Below, piece after piece: positions 52,746 through 64,000 of a DNA stretch of 64,000 nucleotides. Both the position numbers and the translations under genes were made by a program. This DNA is from Sitta carolinensis (taxonomy: Eukaryota > Chordata > Aves > Passeriformes > Sittidae): positions 8,432,501 to 8,496,500 of the forward strand of contig JAVUNC010000019.1 in assembly GCA_032173965.1 (NCBI GenBank), written 5' to 3'. Every line of letters starts with the position of its first letter. Position 1 is the first letter of the stretch. Under the pieces are notes generated by a model. The model ran no database searches, was not told the DNA's origin, and saw nothing but the letters and a program-made list of their open reading frames with translations.

Positions 52746-52768
52746 AGATCCCTTTTCAGAAGGGATCT
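52746..52768. repeat. 9-bp-stem inverted repeat
   Basis: AGATCCCTT (52746-52754) pairs perfectly with AAGGGATCT (52760-52768) around the loop TTCAG. It lies 8 bp before the 28-bp tandem repeat. Confidence 0.8.
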
Positions 52769-52775
52769 GGGAACT

Positions 52776-52850
52776 GGCAGCACACATGTATCATCAGGGG
52801 CCTGGTGGTACACAAGAATCATTTGGGGAGGGGTGGCACACAAGTATCCC
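52776..52850 (+). repeat. three copies of a degenerate 28-bp repeat
   Basis: Nineteen-base cores start at 52776, 52804 and 52832, exactly 28 bp apart: GGCAGCACACATGTATCAT, GGTGGTACACAAGAATCAT and GGTGGCACACAAGTATCCC. The spacers are G-rich. The regular period shows an old short tandem triplication. Confidence 0.75.
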
Positions 52851-53229
52851 AGGTTGGAAATGGCATGAGGCAAATGTGGAGCTAATCCATAGTCATTCCA
52901 CACAGGGATAACTGCCATACTGGAGGATCCTGAGCACTTAAGACGAAGCTTGTGCAGCAGGTGACTTTGTCTGCTCTTCACACCCAGCTGAGACCTTGCA
53001 GCCACAGCTGATATGGCATCAGCCTGAGATGATAAACTCTTTCCCTACATTAGCAGACTAATATGTGGGCTTGGAGCAAAGGCAGAATGAGCTCATGTCT
53101 GCCCACAAAAGACCTTTTAAATATATTTAATATTGTTATCCAAACACAGGCACAACCACAATTAGCAATCCCAATTCCTTCTTAGCAAAGGTGGCCAGTC
53201 CAGACTATGAAAAATCATCACATAACTGC
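52851..53229. other. non-coding DNA, nothing recognised
   Basis: Sequence between the tandem triplication and the long frame at 53230. No repeat or signal was identified. Confidence 0.4.
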
Positions 53230-53802
53230 ATGATAAGTGAGAAGCTCAGGCTGATGCAGCTCCAGAACAAGATACCTTGGCTTGGGACTGTGCCAAGCTT
53301 TGTTTTATCAGCTCTCAGAGCTGCTATTGTCTTTGTGGAAAGGAAACAAACACCACAGAAACAGAAGAGAGATAAAATGAAAACAGGGATAAGGACTTCC
53401 TTAATTACTTGTATTCTGAACTTTCACTCTAGTGGTGCATTTCAGACTCTCCTTAGGGCAAGTAATTGGCCAGACTTGTCAGTACCTCAAAAGAAGCAGG
53501 AGACACTCTGCATATCTCAGAAAGATGCTGCCATTTACCTGCCCTTTACATTGCCTTCCCTTGCTTCCATTACGTCAATAAGCAATTGCGATCTCTGTGA
53601 TCACACACAAGTGATCTCTGTCCCTGCAGAGCAGATCATAGAAGGAAACAACACAGTTATCTTCTTGTATATTAGCAGAGAAAAAGGAAATTGCAAACAC
53701 ATTATCTCTCCAGAAAAAAATGGTGCGTGCTATTTAATAGTTATTCTTAGACACAAGGGAAAGGCAAGCACGTGTTCTGGGAATATCACCAGATTATCCT
53801 AA
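53230..53802 (+). other. longest ATG open frame clear of the LTRs
   Basis: An ATG at 53230 opens a 190-codon frame; the same frame is also open upstream to a GTG at 53191. The product is Ser/Thr/Lys-rich without signal peptide, membrane segment, cysteine motif or any domain I recognise. No promoter, good Kozak context or flanking splice signals stand out. At this base composition roughly one such frame per several hundred kb would be expected by chance, so it is notable but not convincing. It could be a relic of a retrocopy or an unspliced lineage-specific transcript. Confidence 0.12.
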
Positions 53803-56800
53803 GTGGACCCCAGCAACAAATTCTTTTGTGGTGGTGAGGAGGAGGAAAGAACAAACATCCCCCTTCTCCCCTCCTCTGGAAGGGAAGGTGATGACAAAGA
53901 AAGTCAAAGGGGAATGACCTGTAAAACAAGAAGTGTTTTATCAACAAGATATGGACACAATCCTTCCCCAAAACCATGGTGGAAATAGTGGCAGCAATAT
54001 TCACTGAGGAATGGGGCAGAGTTGGTACCAGCAAAGACAATTGAGTGCTTTGTGCCAGCTATAAACCATTCTCTGGTCCCAGCTGGCCCCGTGTTTGACT
54101 CCTGCAATGCTTTGGCCCTGCTTTGGCTAGAGGCTTTGTCTCTGAGCAGAAGATGAGAGCTCTGAGAGAGCAAAGATATCCTAGTTATAATGAACGCCAT
54201 GTGTTGTTTCCACCTTGTATTTTCATAGGTTCATATGTACCTTCCTAGACAAGTCATGTATTCCATTAAAAGACACTGCCGTTTACCCAGAGCTTGCTCT
54301 TGAAATTTGTCCAAATATAAAATCTTTCACTATTCCACTATCAAACATTCACAGCACAGAGAGTATCAGAGACTGCAGCCTGGGCCTTGAGTACAATTAC
54401 ACAGTAACCACTAATACTTATTGAGTAAGTATTAATTAATTAAAACCTTTCCCACTACTATACATGCAGGGCAGCATCCTGCTCTCTGATTGACTACGGA
54501 CACTTGAAATTAAACCAGCTCTATCTCCCTGGGTACTGCGGACACACAATAAACCAGAAACAGAGTGAAATTTAGGCCCCCACATATCAATGGTGGGTTT
54601 TGAGTCATCAAATCTCCATGTCTTAGCAACAACAAAACCAAACCATATTTCCAGTGTACACAAGGTTGATCAATGCAAACAACTGATTTTCCATGTATTC
54701 AGGAAAAGGAAGTCTGGTTTGAAAACTTTTTCAAGCTTCAGTTCTTAAGAAATGAAAATAAGGGTAGAAAAAGGATGGGAAGAGGGAGATGAGCTCTCAG
54801 GAAAATGCACCTGGGTTTGTATTCATTTGTGTCTGGTCCCTTCTGTCATGTCATATGGTGTCATGAAGCACAAACTGATTTCTAAGAGAGAGAGGATCTG
54901 GCTGCTGGTAGACCCATTTGGGAGTTTTCACAGAAAAAATAAAACTAAAAATGCCAGAATTAAGAGGACCAAGGGTTCTTTTCCTATTGTTTTAATACAA
55001 CTCACTAAATTGCATGGAAAAAATACTGCAAAGTATTTGCATTCTGGAATTTTCAGCATATTAAAGGTATGTATTATCAGTAAAAAAATGATTGCCCAAA
55101 GAAAATTTCCCAATTTTCTGTACAATCAGGGCTTGGTAGATATTACCAATCTTCTAGTATTTGTGCCTCAGATCAAATCTTTCACATATTAGTACAGTAG
55201 TACATAAAATGTTGAGGCAAAATGCACATGACAGAGAAACAACAGGTTCATATACTATAAATATAGTCATATATATAAATATATAAATATTCATATATTC
55301 TCTCACTACAGCCTTAAAACTTTTTAGTTCTAGCAATCTCCTTTTAATGTTTTATGCGCTGTTTCTAATAGCTTGGTAGACCACAGAAGGAAAATTTTCA
55401 CTTCAGAGAATACATGAGATAAATGTTGAAGCTAATGGAATGATTCTTGCCCACTGAAAAGGAACAGAAGCATCTTAGTACATGTCCTTAGGCCAAGTAA
55501 ATGATATTTAGTGTTACTTCTTAATCTTCAGCAGTGAAAACCTATTGCAGGTAGCCCAGGGCTAAAATGAATCAATCAGACATGTAAAATATTGTTGACA
55601 GTGATGAACTCAACCTGTAAAGAATCAAGAAACACCAGACTTCTCCTTCCAAGACTGTCACGTTATGTCCTAAAAAGTGCAAATAAATTCCAAGTCTGGA
55701 GAGGATGCTGAGTCTGTAAACCCAGCCCAAGTAACCCTGATTCCTGCCCCCTGGCTTGCTGGTTTAAAAAGGAACCGTTTCCTCAGCATCATCATATGTG
55801 CTCAGAGGGCTCCACTGACTGCACGCTGCAGCTTCCCCCTGACTGCATGTCCTGCTCCCAGGCCTGATTCTCCCACCTTTTCTTCCTCAAGAAGAAAAAA
55901 GCTTGGCAGCCCCAAAGGTTAACACAGCATTTTAGAAAATCTTTACTTATTAAGTGATGACTCCCTCTAGTTTGTGGGAAATATTAGATAATATGACTGT
56001 TAGTGTTGAGGAGCTGCATGTCAATACTTCCAGAAGCCTGATAGAAAAATCCCACTACCTTGTCTGACCTCTTCCATTTTTCATCTTGTAACATCCTGGT
56101 GTGATATCACAGCTAGTAATATTTTTTTTTTTTTCCTGTTCGTGCTTGGCAAGGCTCCAGGTGGTTTTTAAGTCACTTGTTCAGGCAGAAGAAGAATGGT
56201 ACATTTGGGATGAAATTATGCTGGAGGGCATTGCTGCAATTAGAGAGATGAATGGCCCTTGGCTTTAATGAGAACACCAGGTACACTTTTCATGTGCTTA
56301 TTCAGAGGAATCCAGCTCACTCAGTCAGGCAAAGTAGTGCTGCTAAGTCAATACCTGTGGAACTGCAAACACTGCTTCTGGAGAAGGGGCCCTTTCAACT
56401 CCATGTTTACCTACAAAAAAACACATCTTAGCAGGGGAAAACATCCCAATTGTCATGAATATTCTGCCTCATTCCTTCCAGCATGTTACAGCTGCTTTTA
56501 AATTCACAGTAGAAGAGTGAGCTAGAGGATGCTGGACGGGCATGAAAAGCAAGATTAGGACATTTATATCACAGTTAGAAGTACACCCATGCCAGATAGC
56601 ATCCAATTACATATCTCCAATCTCCTTCTAATAGTGAAATTGTTTTTGTGCTACTTGAACAGAAATCTGTTCTTTAAGCCCTGTTGCTTTCCTGTGCTTT
56701 TTCAAGCTTCATGAGATAATATTTTGTGCTGCATATCCACAGCTTCACAAACACAAAAACACTAAAAAGGACTGTATTAAGTTCATAAAGACAAACTCTC

Positions 56801-58526
56801 TTAGTCGAGGAAAGGAAATAATTAAGGTTGCTAGATCTGCCTGCCCCAGCTCAGTTTCCCTTTTCTGTGTTGATTATGATATAACCTTTGATGATTCAAG
56901 CACATTTTTCCACAGCATTTTTCCTGTCTCTTTTTGTGCATAGAATGGACTGCACTCACTAAACGAGCAGCAATTCAATATTTCGTTTTCTGCCTGTTGT
57001 TCAATGTATTGCCCCAGGCCTTATTTACTGCACACTTAGAAATATGGTTCTGAAGACAGAATTATTCATATCCTCCTGGGTGTTTCTGTGCTGCTTATCA
57101 TTAAGCCTATGTGAGTGCTTCACAAAGACCATTCAATTTATCTTCCCACCATTTTTCAGGGTTGAGGAGATTGAACCATCCTGTTTTACAACTTTCAGCT
57201 TACAGCAGACTGTTTCCCCCTTCTTTTTTCTCCCACCACCTCTACTCTTCTAGGTTTTGTCCTTTCCCCTTATTTCATGTTGTCACCAGCACATACCTGC
57301 CTCTTCAGCAAATTCCAGCTCTCACTCCTGTGATCAGCAGAAAAAAGTCCCAGTAGGGGCTTTTCTTCTTGGAAAAGGGAAATAGCATTCTTCCTTTTTG
57401 TTGCTAGCACTGACATTATATATAATTACTAGACAGGTTTTTTCAGTCCTGTGCTAAATCGTGCCACATCGAAGTGGATGCTTTGGAAAACTTAGCAGTC
57501 AAAATTTTGAACTTTTTTGGACTCCAGCAAACCAGATATTTTCAAAGGCTTGCAGCTTTTTAAAATAGACATTATAAAAGCATTCCTAACAGGAGCTCTG
57601 TGATCCATCCAAATTTCAAAGCCTCACTCAAAGTGTGAATAGTAGTCTTTTGATAACTCACTCAAATTTATTTTTTTTAATAAAAGAAACCTGCTTTATC
57701 ATATTTTAGTTGTTAAAAAGAAACATTCTTGTTAAAAGTTAAATATATATGTAAATAAAATTTAGATGATCCTGTTATAGAAAAATCTGCTCTCAAACTA
57801 ATGTTTTGAAGAGCTATAACACCTTTTTTTCAGTTTCTCTTAATAATAAGTGCTTGAACACTTTAATTATAGAAACTTTTATCAGCCCTACCTGTAATAC
57901 ACAAATGGACACACATAAACCTCTTATGTCTGACTCCATGACACAGAAAAAAAGAATCCAATAAGTAGACTCATGCACTTAGAGAAACATGAACATATAC
58001 AAATATCTTTAAGCTTTCATTTGCTTAAATAAAAACACCCAGGGGAATTCTTTAAGGGAAAATATACAAAGGGGGGAAAAAAATCCCTAAGTTTTCTGAG
58101 CAATTTATTATATCCCTCCTCAAATGTATATTCCAAACCTTAAATACCCTCAGAGCTTTTGAAAAAATGAGGTAGCTCTTGTTAGTGGTGGGCAAACTAT
58201 CAGCGCCACAGTAGATCTGAATTCCTAAATGCATTACTGAGAGTGTTACCTGCTGGTACTCTGGTGGTAATTACAACACACATCTTAAAATCTGTCTGCA
58301 TCCTCTGTGCCACTGTAACTGCATGCCTGACTCCCACACCCCACTCATTAATAGTAATAAAATATTTTACAAAAATGACACTTAAATTTGGATCAGTATT
58401 GTGAAAAACCCAGGTGGCCATGATCACACATCCCAGATTGCAGGGCACTGTCACCAACACCCAGGGCAACAGGGCACAGAGCCTGTAACTGAGTGTTTAT
58501 TTATGTATTTAGGGAGATTTTGGCGC

Positions 58527-58574
58527 TTTTTTTTTTTTTTTTTTTTTTTTCCTCTTGCTTTTGTCCTTTTTTTT
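58527..58574 (+). repeat. T24 run and pyrimidine tract with acceptor-like end
   Basis: Twenty-four T are followed by CCTCTTGCTTTTGTCC and nine T, then ACACAG. Read on the + strand this has the form of a strong 3' splice site, and read on the minus strand the T-run is a poly(A). The sequence after it has two overlapping open frames but no recognised protein. A donor-like ACAG|GTGTAC occurs near 58680. Confidence 0.5.
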
Positions 58575-61500
58575 TACACAGATGAGCTCAAACCCAATAT
58601 GTATCAGTATCAGACTCCCCAAGGCCCCTCAGGCTTCTTCCACTGTTATATTTCAGTACTGGATACTGACTTGGATAACAGGTGTACCCACTGGACATTT
58701 CTTCCATCTACACCCAGCATCCCAAGTCACCCTATAAACTGGACCTGTTACTGTCTGGTTACCTTTGAGAAATTTAGGAGAATTATTGCAGAAAAGAAAC
58801 AAAACAAAAAATCATCCAGTATCCAAATGACAGTAAAGATCTCCCTCTAACAGAAATAGGATAGCTTGATGCTAAAACTCTTGAAACTCTTCAGAATGCA
58901 AGCCAGATTAAAATTACTTCAAACATGAGTGTTAATTTACAAAAATACAAAGCATATGAAGATCATTACAAAGCATGTGTGTATTTTTTCTAGGAAAAAA
59001 GTCTCTTATGATGTCAATTTTTCAGGTTACTGGACATTCTCTGACTTCCAGCAGAGGCTTCAGTTCACTATTAATGCTTTAAGTCTGAGTTACAATCACA
59101 GAAGAGACTCTTGGTCTGGCAAATTAGGCTGGTTTTTGCACTTCTAGGAGGGAGCTGCTTTGAGGGTTCATTGAGTTTCTGAGTTTCAGTCTCATTTCCC
59201 TATCCATCTTCATAGAAATATCTGACATTTCTTATCAGACTATTAACTACTCTCACCTCTTTGGGAACATCCATACGTCTGACAGGTTGGGTGCAGCCCT
59301 CTTTTGTGCTTGACTGAGCCAATTGTTAACTCCCTGAGCAGCAAAACATTCTTTCTCTCCAAGGAGGCACTACCTACCTCTAAACATGGAGCATTTCAAG
59401 GCATTAAAAATGCATAAAGCATATCAACTCCTTATTATATTTTAAAACAAAAAATGTATTAAAATATAGATAGACAAAATTACACGTGGCACAGTCCCAC
59501 CAGCTATGTGACTGAAATTGGATTACAAAAAAATCAGCCACAATGGAGTCGATGGGAACCTAATGAGTTTGGAGCCTTGAGTGCCCACAGCTGTCTGATG
59601 CCACGCAGGAGGCTGAGCAGGAGTTGGAATGTTATGTGCAGCAGCTGCAAGCCAGGACCTGGATAAGTCAGTCAGGATGAGCAGTTCTGTCCCCTGAGTG
59701 CTGGTTCAAACTGGAACAGAGGGGCTGGGGCCTTGACTGGCAAGAGTGTGTCACAGACAAGGGTCTTACAGAAATCTTACTGCAAAAACTGTTATCCCCT
59801 CTCTAGGCTTATCCCACTTAGTAAATATATTTCAGATTCTGTCACTAAATGATGCAATTGTGTCTCTGCATCTGTTTTATCCTGTATTCCACCACAACAT
59901 GCCAAGCCCCATAAGCCTTTCATACCAGAACAGAGCATGGCTCCTTTCTACATAACCTTTCTGAGAAATTGTTTTTCAGAAGCCAAGGATACATTGCCTA
60001 ACCACTGATTAACTTGGGCTCAACTACATTTCTGCAACCTTAGACTTGAACAACAACAAGGTTCACCAGAGTGCCCACTAACAGACTTGAAGTGCATTCC
60101 TCTGAAGAGTGAAAATTACATGGCATAGCAACACACCTGACTTTGGATTGCTGGAGGAGTTGAATGCCAAGGATTTGCTGCTTTTGACCCTCCAAGAGTT
60201 TAGCACAGGGTCTAAGCATTGTCAAATGGGGTATGGCAAAAGGGAGAGTGCTGCCAGTGCAGGTGCTCAGGCACCTGGAGAACATGATCCAGATGTGTTC
60301 CCAAGGACACTGCAGCTGTACCCTTCATTTTGCCTTGACCTTTCCCTGGGACACAGGATAAGTCACATGAGTTTCTCCCATGGGACAGGTGTTAGATACT
60401 ACTCTCTTTGTAGGAAAAAGTGCTGGAAGTGGTTCCTCCCATGGTCCTCATCAGAACTACTGTCAATAGATGAGACAAAACATGGATAAGTGTGCCCCTT
60501 TCTCAGCTATATGTGCAGCAGAGGGGATTTCACAAAGTGATGTCCTTTTCTCTAGCAGGGATCAAGCTCTCCATCAAGGCTAGCCAGGCCTTGAGGGCAA
60601 TACAGCCCTCTTGCTGCTGTATCCACAAACTGGCCAGGAGCAAAGAACTGAAATTATTTTCTTTGCTGCAGACTTCGATACAGGCAGCTAGCTGTAGTAT
60701 CATATTGATTGTATTGCTTGTTTCTGGAGAAACAGATATGAAGTTAATTAAGATCAAGAGTTAGAGCTGATAAAAATTGATATTTTCAATGAAGTACATC
60801 TATCATGCACATTCAAATTAGTTCCCCCAATCAAACATCTATCGTGGAGAAATGGTGACGTCTGAATCATTTAAGAGAATGTTAAGAGCTTAAAGCTGCT
60901 AAATATGTTTTCTGTTTATCCTGCTGAAAATGTTTTCCTTTGATAAATAAATAAAAACAATTTTTAAAATTTTCAGATTTGGGATTTAATCACCAGAAGA
61001 TCTTTCTGATCAAAAGCAATCCTCATTACAACCTGATTGCCAATGTTCATTTTTATTAATTAATTTTCCCAAGGAATGTGTTTTGCACAGCTGCTAGAAC
61101 ATTTGTCCAGGTAAAAGGAACCCTTTCTTTGCTTCAGATGTTGTTATTCCTGTCAACTCACTCTATTACATGTAACGAATGCCCTCAGAAATTCCTGTGG
61201 GGTGGTGTGCACGTGCCAAACTTTTGGGTCATTTCAGCTCTTGGCAGGAGCCAAATGCGTCCTCACTTTTTACAAGTAGTACCATGAGGAGAAAGCTGCC
61301 AAGTCCAGGTTATGTTAACAAGTTGCCTGCATTTTGACAAAGCTGTCCCAAAGCCACTATTGAAATAGCTGGTGGTTCTGGATTCTCCTGGTGGCTCCAT
61401 AGCCAAATACCAGTGCACTTAACCCCTTGTATTCTTAGTGCCTCGTGTTTGGAAAGATGAGCCTTCTTTACAGCTCCAACAAAAAGCAGAGGGGGGAAAA

Positions 61501-62876
61501 AGGAGTCCCTGATCTGCCCACTGTGTGCTGGCTACAGCTTAATCATCTTGTCAGCTCCCAGTGTGCCATGTTTTCTGAAGTGGAACAGGAAAAGAAAACG
61601 GAAAATCATGGATAACACAGTACAATACCCTTGAATCATGCTTTCACATTTCAGATTCATGGGGAAGGTCCTCTCCAAATGAGCCTGCAATCAGCACAAT
61701 GAATTAAATCGCTGTGATATTTCTGTGGCCCTTCAAAATGGCATCAAAGCCACAGGCAGATGCTGGTTTGTTATCAGACTGAGGAGGAGATGGGGAGCTA
61801 GATCTGAGTTCAGTGTTTCACTGCACTTCCCCAGGAGGGCTTTGGAAATGGGGCAGCCTCAGCTGAACCTCCCGAAGGGGCAGCAGGAGCACATGTGCCT
61901 CTGGACAGGGAATGCTGGTTTGCCCAGGCCCCTCCCTGTCCCCAGCGCCGCCTCTCAGTCCCCCCGTGCCTCTGCTCATCTGATGAGCCAGGAGGATGAA
62001 CTGGCACCCAAAAGTACAGGCAGCCACTTCCCCTGGCTTTGGCACAGAGGTTCAGCTTCAGAAGGGCGCCCAGGAAAGTCTAACACAGGAAGGCTGTGGA
62101 GAAGAGAAAGTGCTAATCCAGCCTGTCTGTGTGTGTCCAGCTACTGCTTGTTTGCATTATGGGCAGCACTATGCCAGTTACTGTGCTGCATCTCCAAATG
62201 TTGCTAACAAGTTAACTATGACTGAGCAGCTGCTCCTGACTTCCCCTGAAATGTTTTTACCTCTGTTTGTTTTGCCAGATAGGATTTCCCAGATGCTGAC
62301 GTGCCACACAACAGCTCCTAACAAGGCCAGCACAGGCACACATGGTATAAGCTGTAACTTACCCAGCAGAAGCTCCAGAGGGGATGCAGGTAGCCAGAAT
62401 GCAATTATTTAAGCTGGAATTTAGCCAGGACAATGGGGATAAGTTCTCTATTTGCTTGGATTAATTTAATTTCTAAATATATTGTTCACCAGTTGCTGTA
62501 GAAATAACCTTTTTGTATTAGCCAGCAGGTTAAATAGTATTTTTATTGTAGCACTTACTGGCTTCTGTGCAGTCACTTCTGCTTTTTATTGGAATTCCAG
62601 GCTTTTTTCATAATCCCTGTCAGCCTTGGAGCTGCATCTCCTAAGGACAGGCACAAAAAGAATAGGACAGACTCTGCCAAATTCTGAATATTAAGGGAAC
62701 CTTCCACTCCACCCCACCCTGCCCGTGCATGGTTTGGTGCAAAATGCTACAAGAACTGTGTGTGCTCCACTCAAAGTAGCCTCACGTAGTCCCAACGAGG
62801 TTTTTCATCCTGCACTCCTCTTACATTCTCCCCCAGATTATTTGGAAACTAGAGCAGAACAGAGAGAAGGGCCTAT

Positions 62877-62921
62877 AAAAGGAACAGAAGGAGGGGGGGG
62901 GAGATGGAAAAGAAAGGGGGG
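62877..62921 (+). repeat. purine-rich tract with G9 run
   Basis: Nearly all bases are A or G (one C and one T interrupt), including nine consecutive G at 62893-62901 and six at 62916-62921. Such strands can form triplex (H-DNA) or other non-B structures and are prone to length change. Confidence 0.7.
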
Positions 62922-64000
62922 TAAACGGAAAAAGAGCAACAGTTTCTTCTTTCCCCTTCCTTTTGACACCTAGGTCTGTCCCCCATTTGGACAAGTTAAG
63001 GCACCCAGAGCAGAGCACACAGGGATTAATTGGGAGGTATTGGGAGAAGAGATGCAGAGCTGAAGAAACACCACTCAGAGGTGTCTGTGCTGCCAGGACA
63101 GCACAGCAAATGCACAAAAGCCTCCCCCAGCTCCAACATTAAATATGAGTACAGCTGCATAAGTAAAACCTTATTCAAAGGCATTCTCTTCTTGCCTTCT
63201 TGTTTCCCCCTCACTGATCTGCTATCTGCAAGGGCTTTGCTCACTTCCTTGGAGTTAAGGACCTTAATACCCCTCATTAGTGCTTGTGAGTCATTGAATG
63301 AAGCCAAGACAATCCCATGGAAAGGTTTTGATAGAGAAATATCTGTCACCTCTAGAGATGCATTTTCAGGGTACCTAAAGAAAATGCCCAAAATGCTTTT
63401 TCTTCAATGTCTCCACCATCACATATATTAAGGAGGAGACACACTGTCAAAAAAGAGAAAATACTCCACAGAATTTGTTGATGGAAATTCAAGAGAGTTT
63501 AAAAACATATTTTGAAGCCCTTTCATATTTCTCTTGCCTGCAAGAGCAGGTGTGTAATTACCAGCTATGGAGAGCTCAGAGGGAATCATAGAAAACCATT
63601 AAAACAGACCAAAAATAACTCTTTTATACATAAAGATGTCAGAAATGTGAAGCTTTAAGTCCTTCATGGGTTTGAAGGAAATGCTGTCTCACTGAGAAGC
63701 TCAATTCCAACCTGGAAAATACATACTTTTGGTTTTGAGGAATCCCATTGCTTCCCAGCTGAGAATTTATCTTGAGCTGCAGCAGCAGTAGAAGCCCCTG
63801 GGTACAGGGCTGATCCCTGTGCAGCTCTGGCATAGATGGGTGACAGGCACTGCAAGCAGCTCCCCTTATGGTGGAGGAAAGCCACAACGGGACAGAAAAT
63901 CTGTCAGAAGAGGAGGGTGCTGGAATAATGGGCTTAGTGCAATGGAAGAAGGCTCAAAAATCAAAAGTGGCCTGGAAAGATAAGCACCATCCAAAGAAGT

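Larger units (their letters stand above)
53803..64000. other. about 10 kb of non-coding DNA, no gene seen
   Basis: Frames at 54752-55192, 60109-60489, 61725-62412 and 63026-63431 overlap on both strands and match nothing known. Simple sequences are a T-run at 56122-56134, T24 at 58527-58550 and a purine-rich tract at 62877-62921. GC-richer sequence at 61840-62110 contains a few CpGs but no island. Confidence 0.5.

Noticed and set aside
52776..52850. CRISPR-like array
   Set aside because: Only three degenerate units with 9-nt gaps, in vertebrate DNA; an ordinary tandem repeat.
59043..59060. Second CTCF-like string (CCAGCAGAGGCTT)
   Set aside because: Lacks the full GGG/GGC core of the consensus; too weak to call.
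61725..62412. Overlapping + frames of 160 and 138 codons
   Set aside because: They share the same DNA in different frames, opposed by minus-strand frames, in a locally GC-richer patch that lowers stop frequency. No domain or splice edges.
63026..63431. Frames of 121 (-) and 133 (+) codons on opposite strands
   Set aside because: Nearly coextensive opposite-strand frames; at most one could be real and neither shows a motif.

Overview
The window looks like vertebrate, most probably avian (songbird-type), nuclear DNA with no confidently identifiable protein-coding gene. The evidence is AT-leaning sequence with few CpGs outside one island, no operon-like gene packing, three 3'-end fragments of CR1 LINEs (the dominant retroposon of birds and other sauropsids), and two solitary LTRs of the avian ERVL-like kind. 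The assignment to songbirds rests on family resemblance recalled from knowledge, not on a database search. Nearly all open frames in the window are short, overlap on both strands and resemble no protein family I know, so I treat them as chance frames in intergenic or intronic DNA.

Layout. 1-8920: AT-rich non-coding DNA with a homeodomain-site-rich palindrome near 2250. 8921-9420: the only CpG island, a promoter candidate, with a good splice donor on the + strand after an ATG. 10579-10995: degraded ERVL-like solo LTR. 12485-12790: CR1 fragment (+). 14463-14481 and 14831-14854: strong short inverted repeats. 18299-18625: CR1 fragment (-). 20175-20216: (TC)n(AC)n microsatellite. 28575-29314: well-preserved 740-bp solo LTR with perfect 8-bp terminal inverted repeats and a 5-bp target-site duplication. 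31133-31145: CTCF-like motif, 165 bp upstream of a long pyrimidine tract that ends in an acceptor-like AG. 33582-33662: an 81-nt sequence in which 62 nt pair into a three-way junction. 37842-38099: a nearly perfect seven-copy 37-bp minisatellite. 44264-44650: CR1 fragment (-). 52776-52850: three copies of a degenerate 28-bp repeat.

Two minus-strand open segments (36200-36019 and 40554-40344) have splice-compatible edges and protein-like composition. The second resembles the fourth membrane segment of CD20-like (MS4A-type) proteins. Both are low-confidence exon candidates. No tRNA, rRNA, CRISPR, bacterial or plasmid feature was seen. The most unusual items are the three-way-junction sequence at 33.6 kb, the young minisatellite at 37.8 kb and the isolated CpG island at 9 kb.
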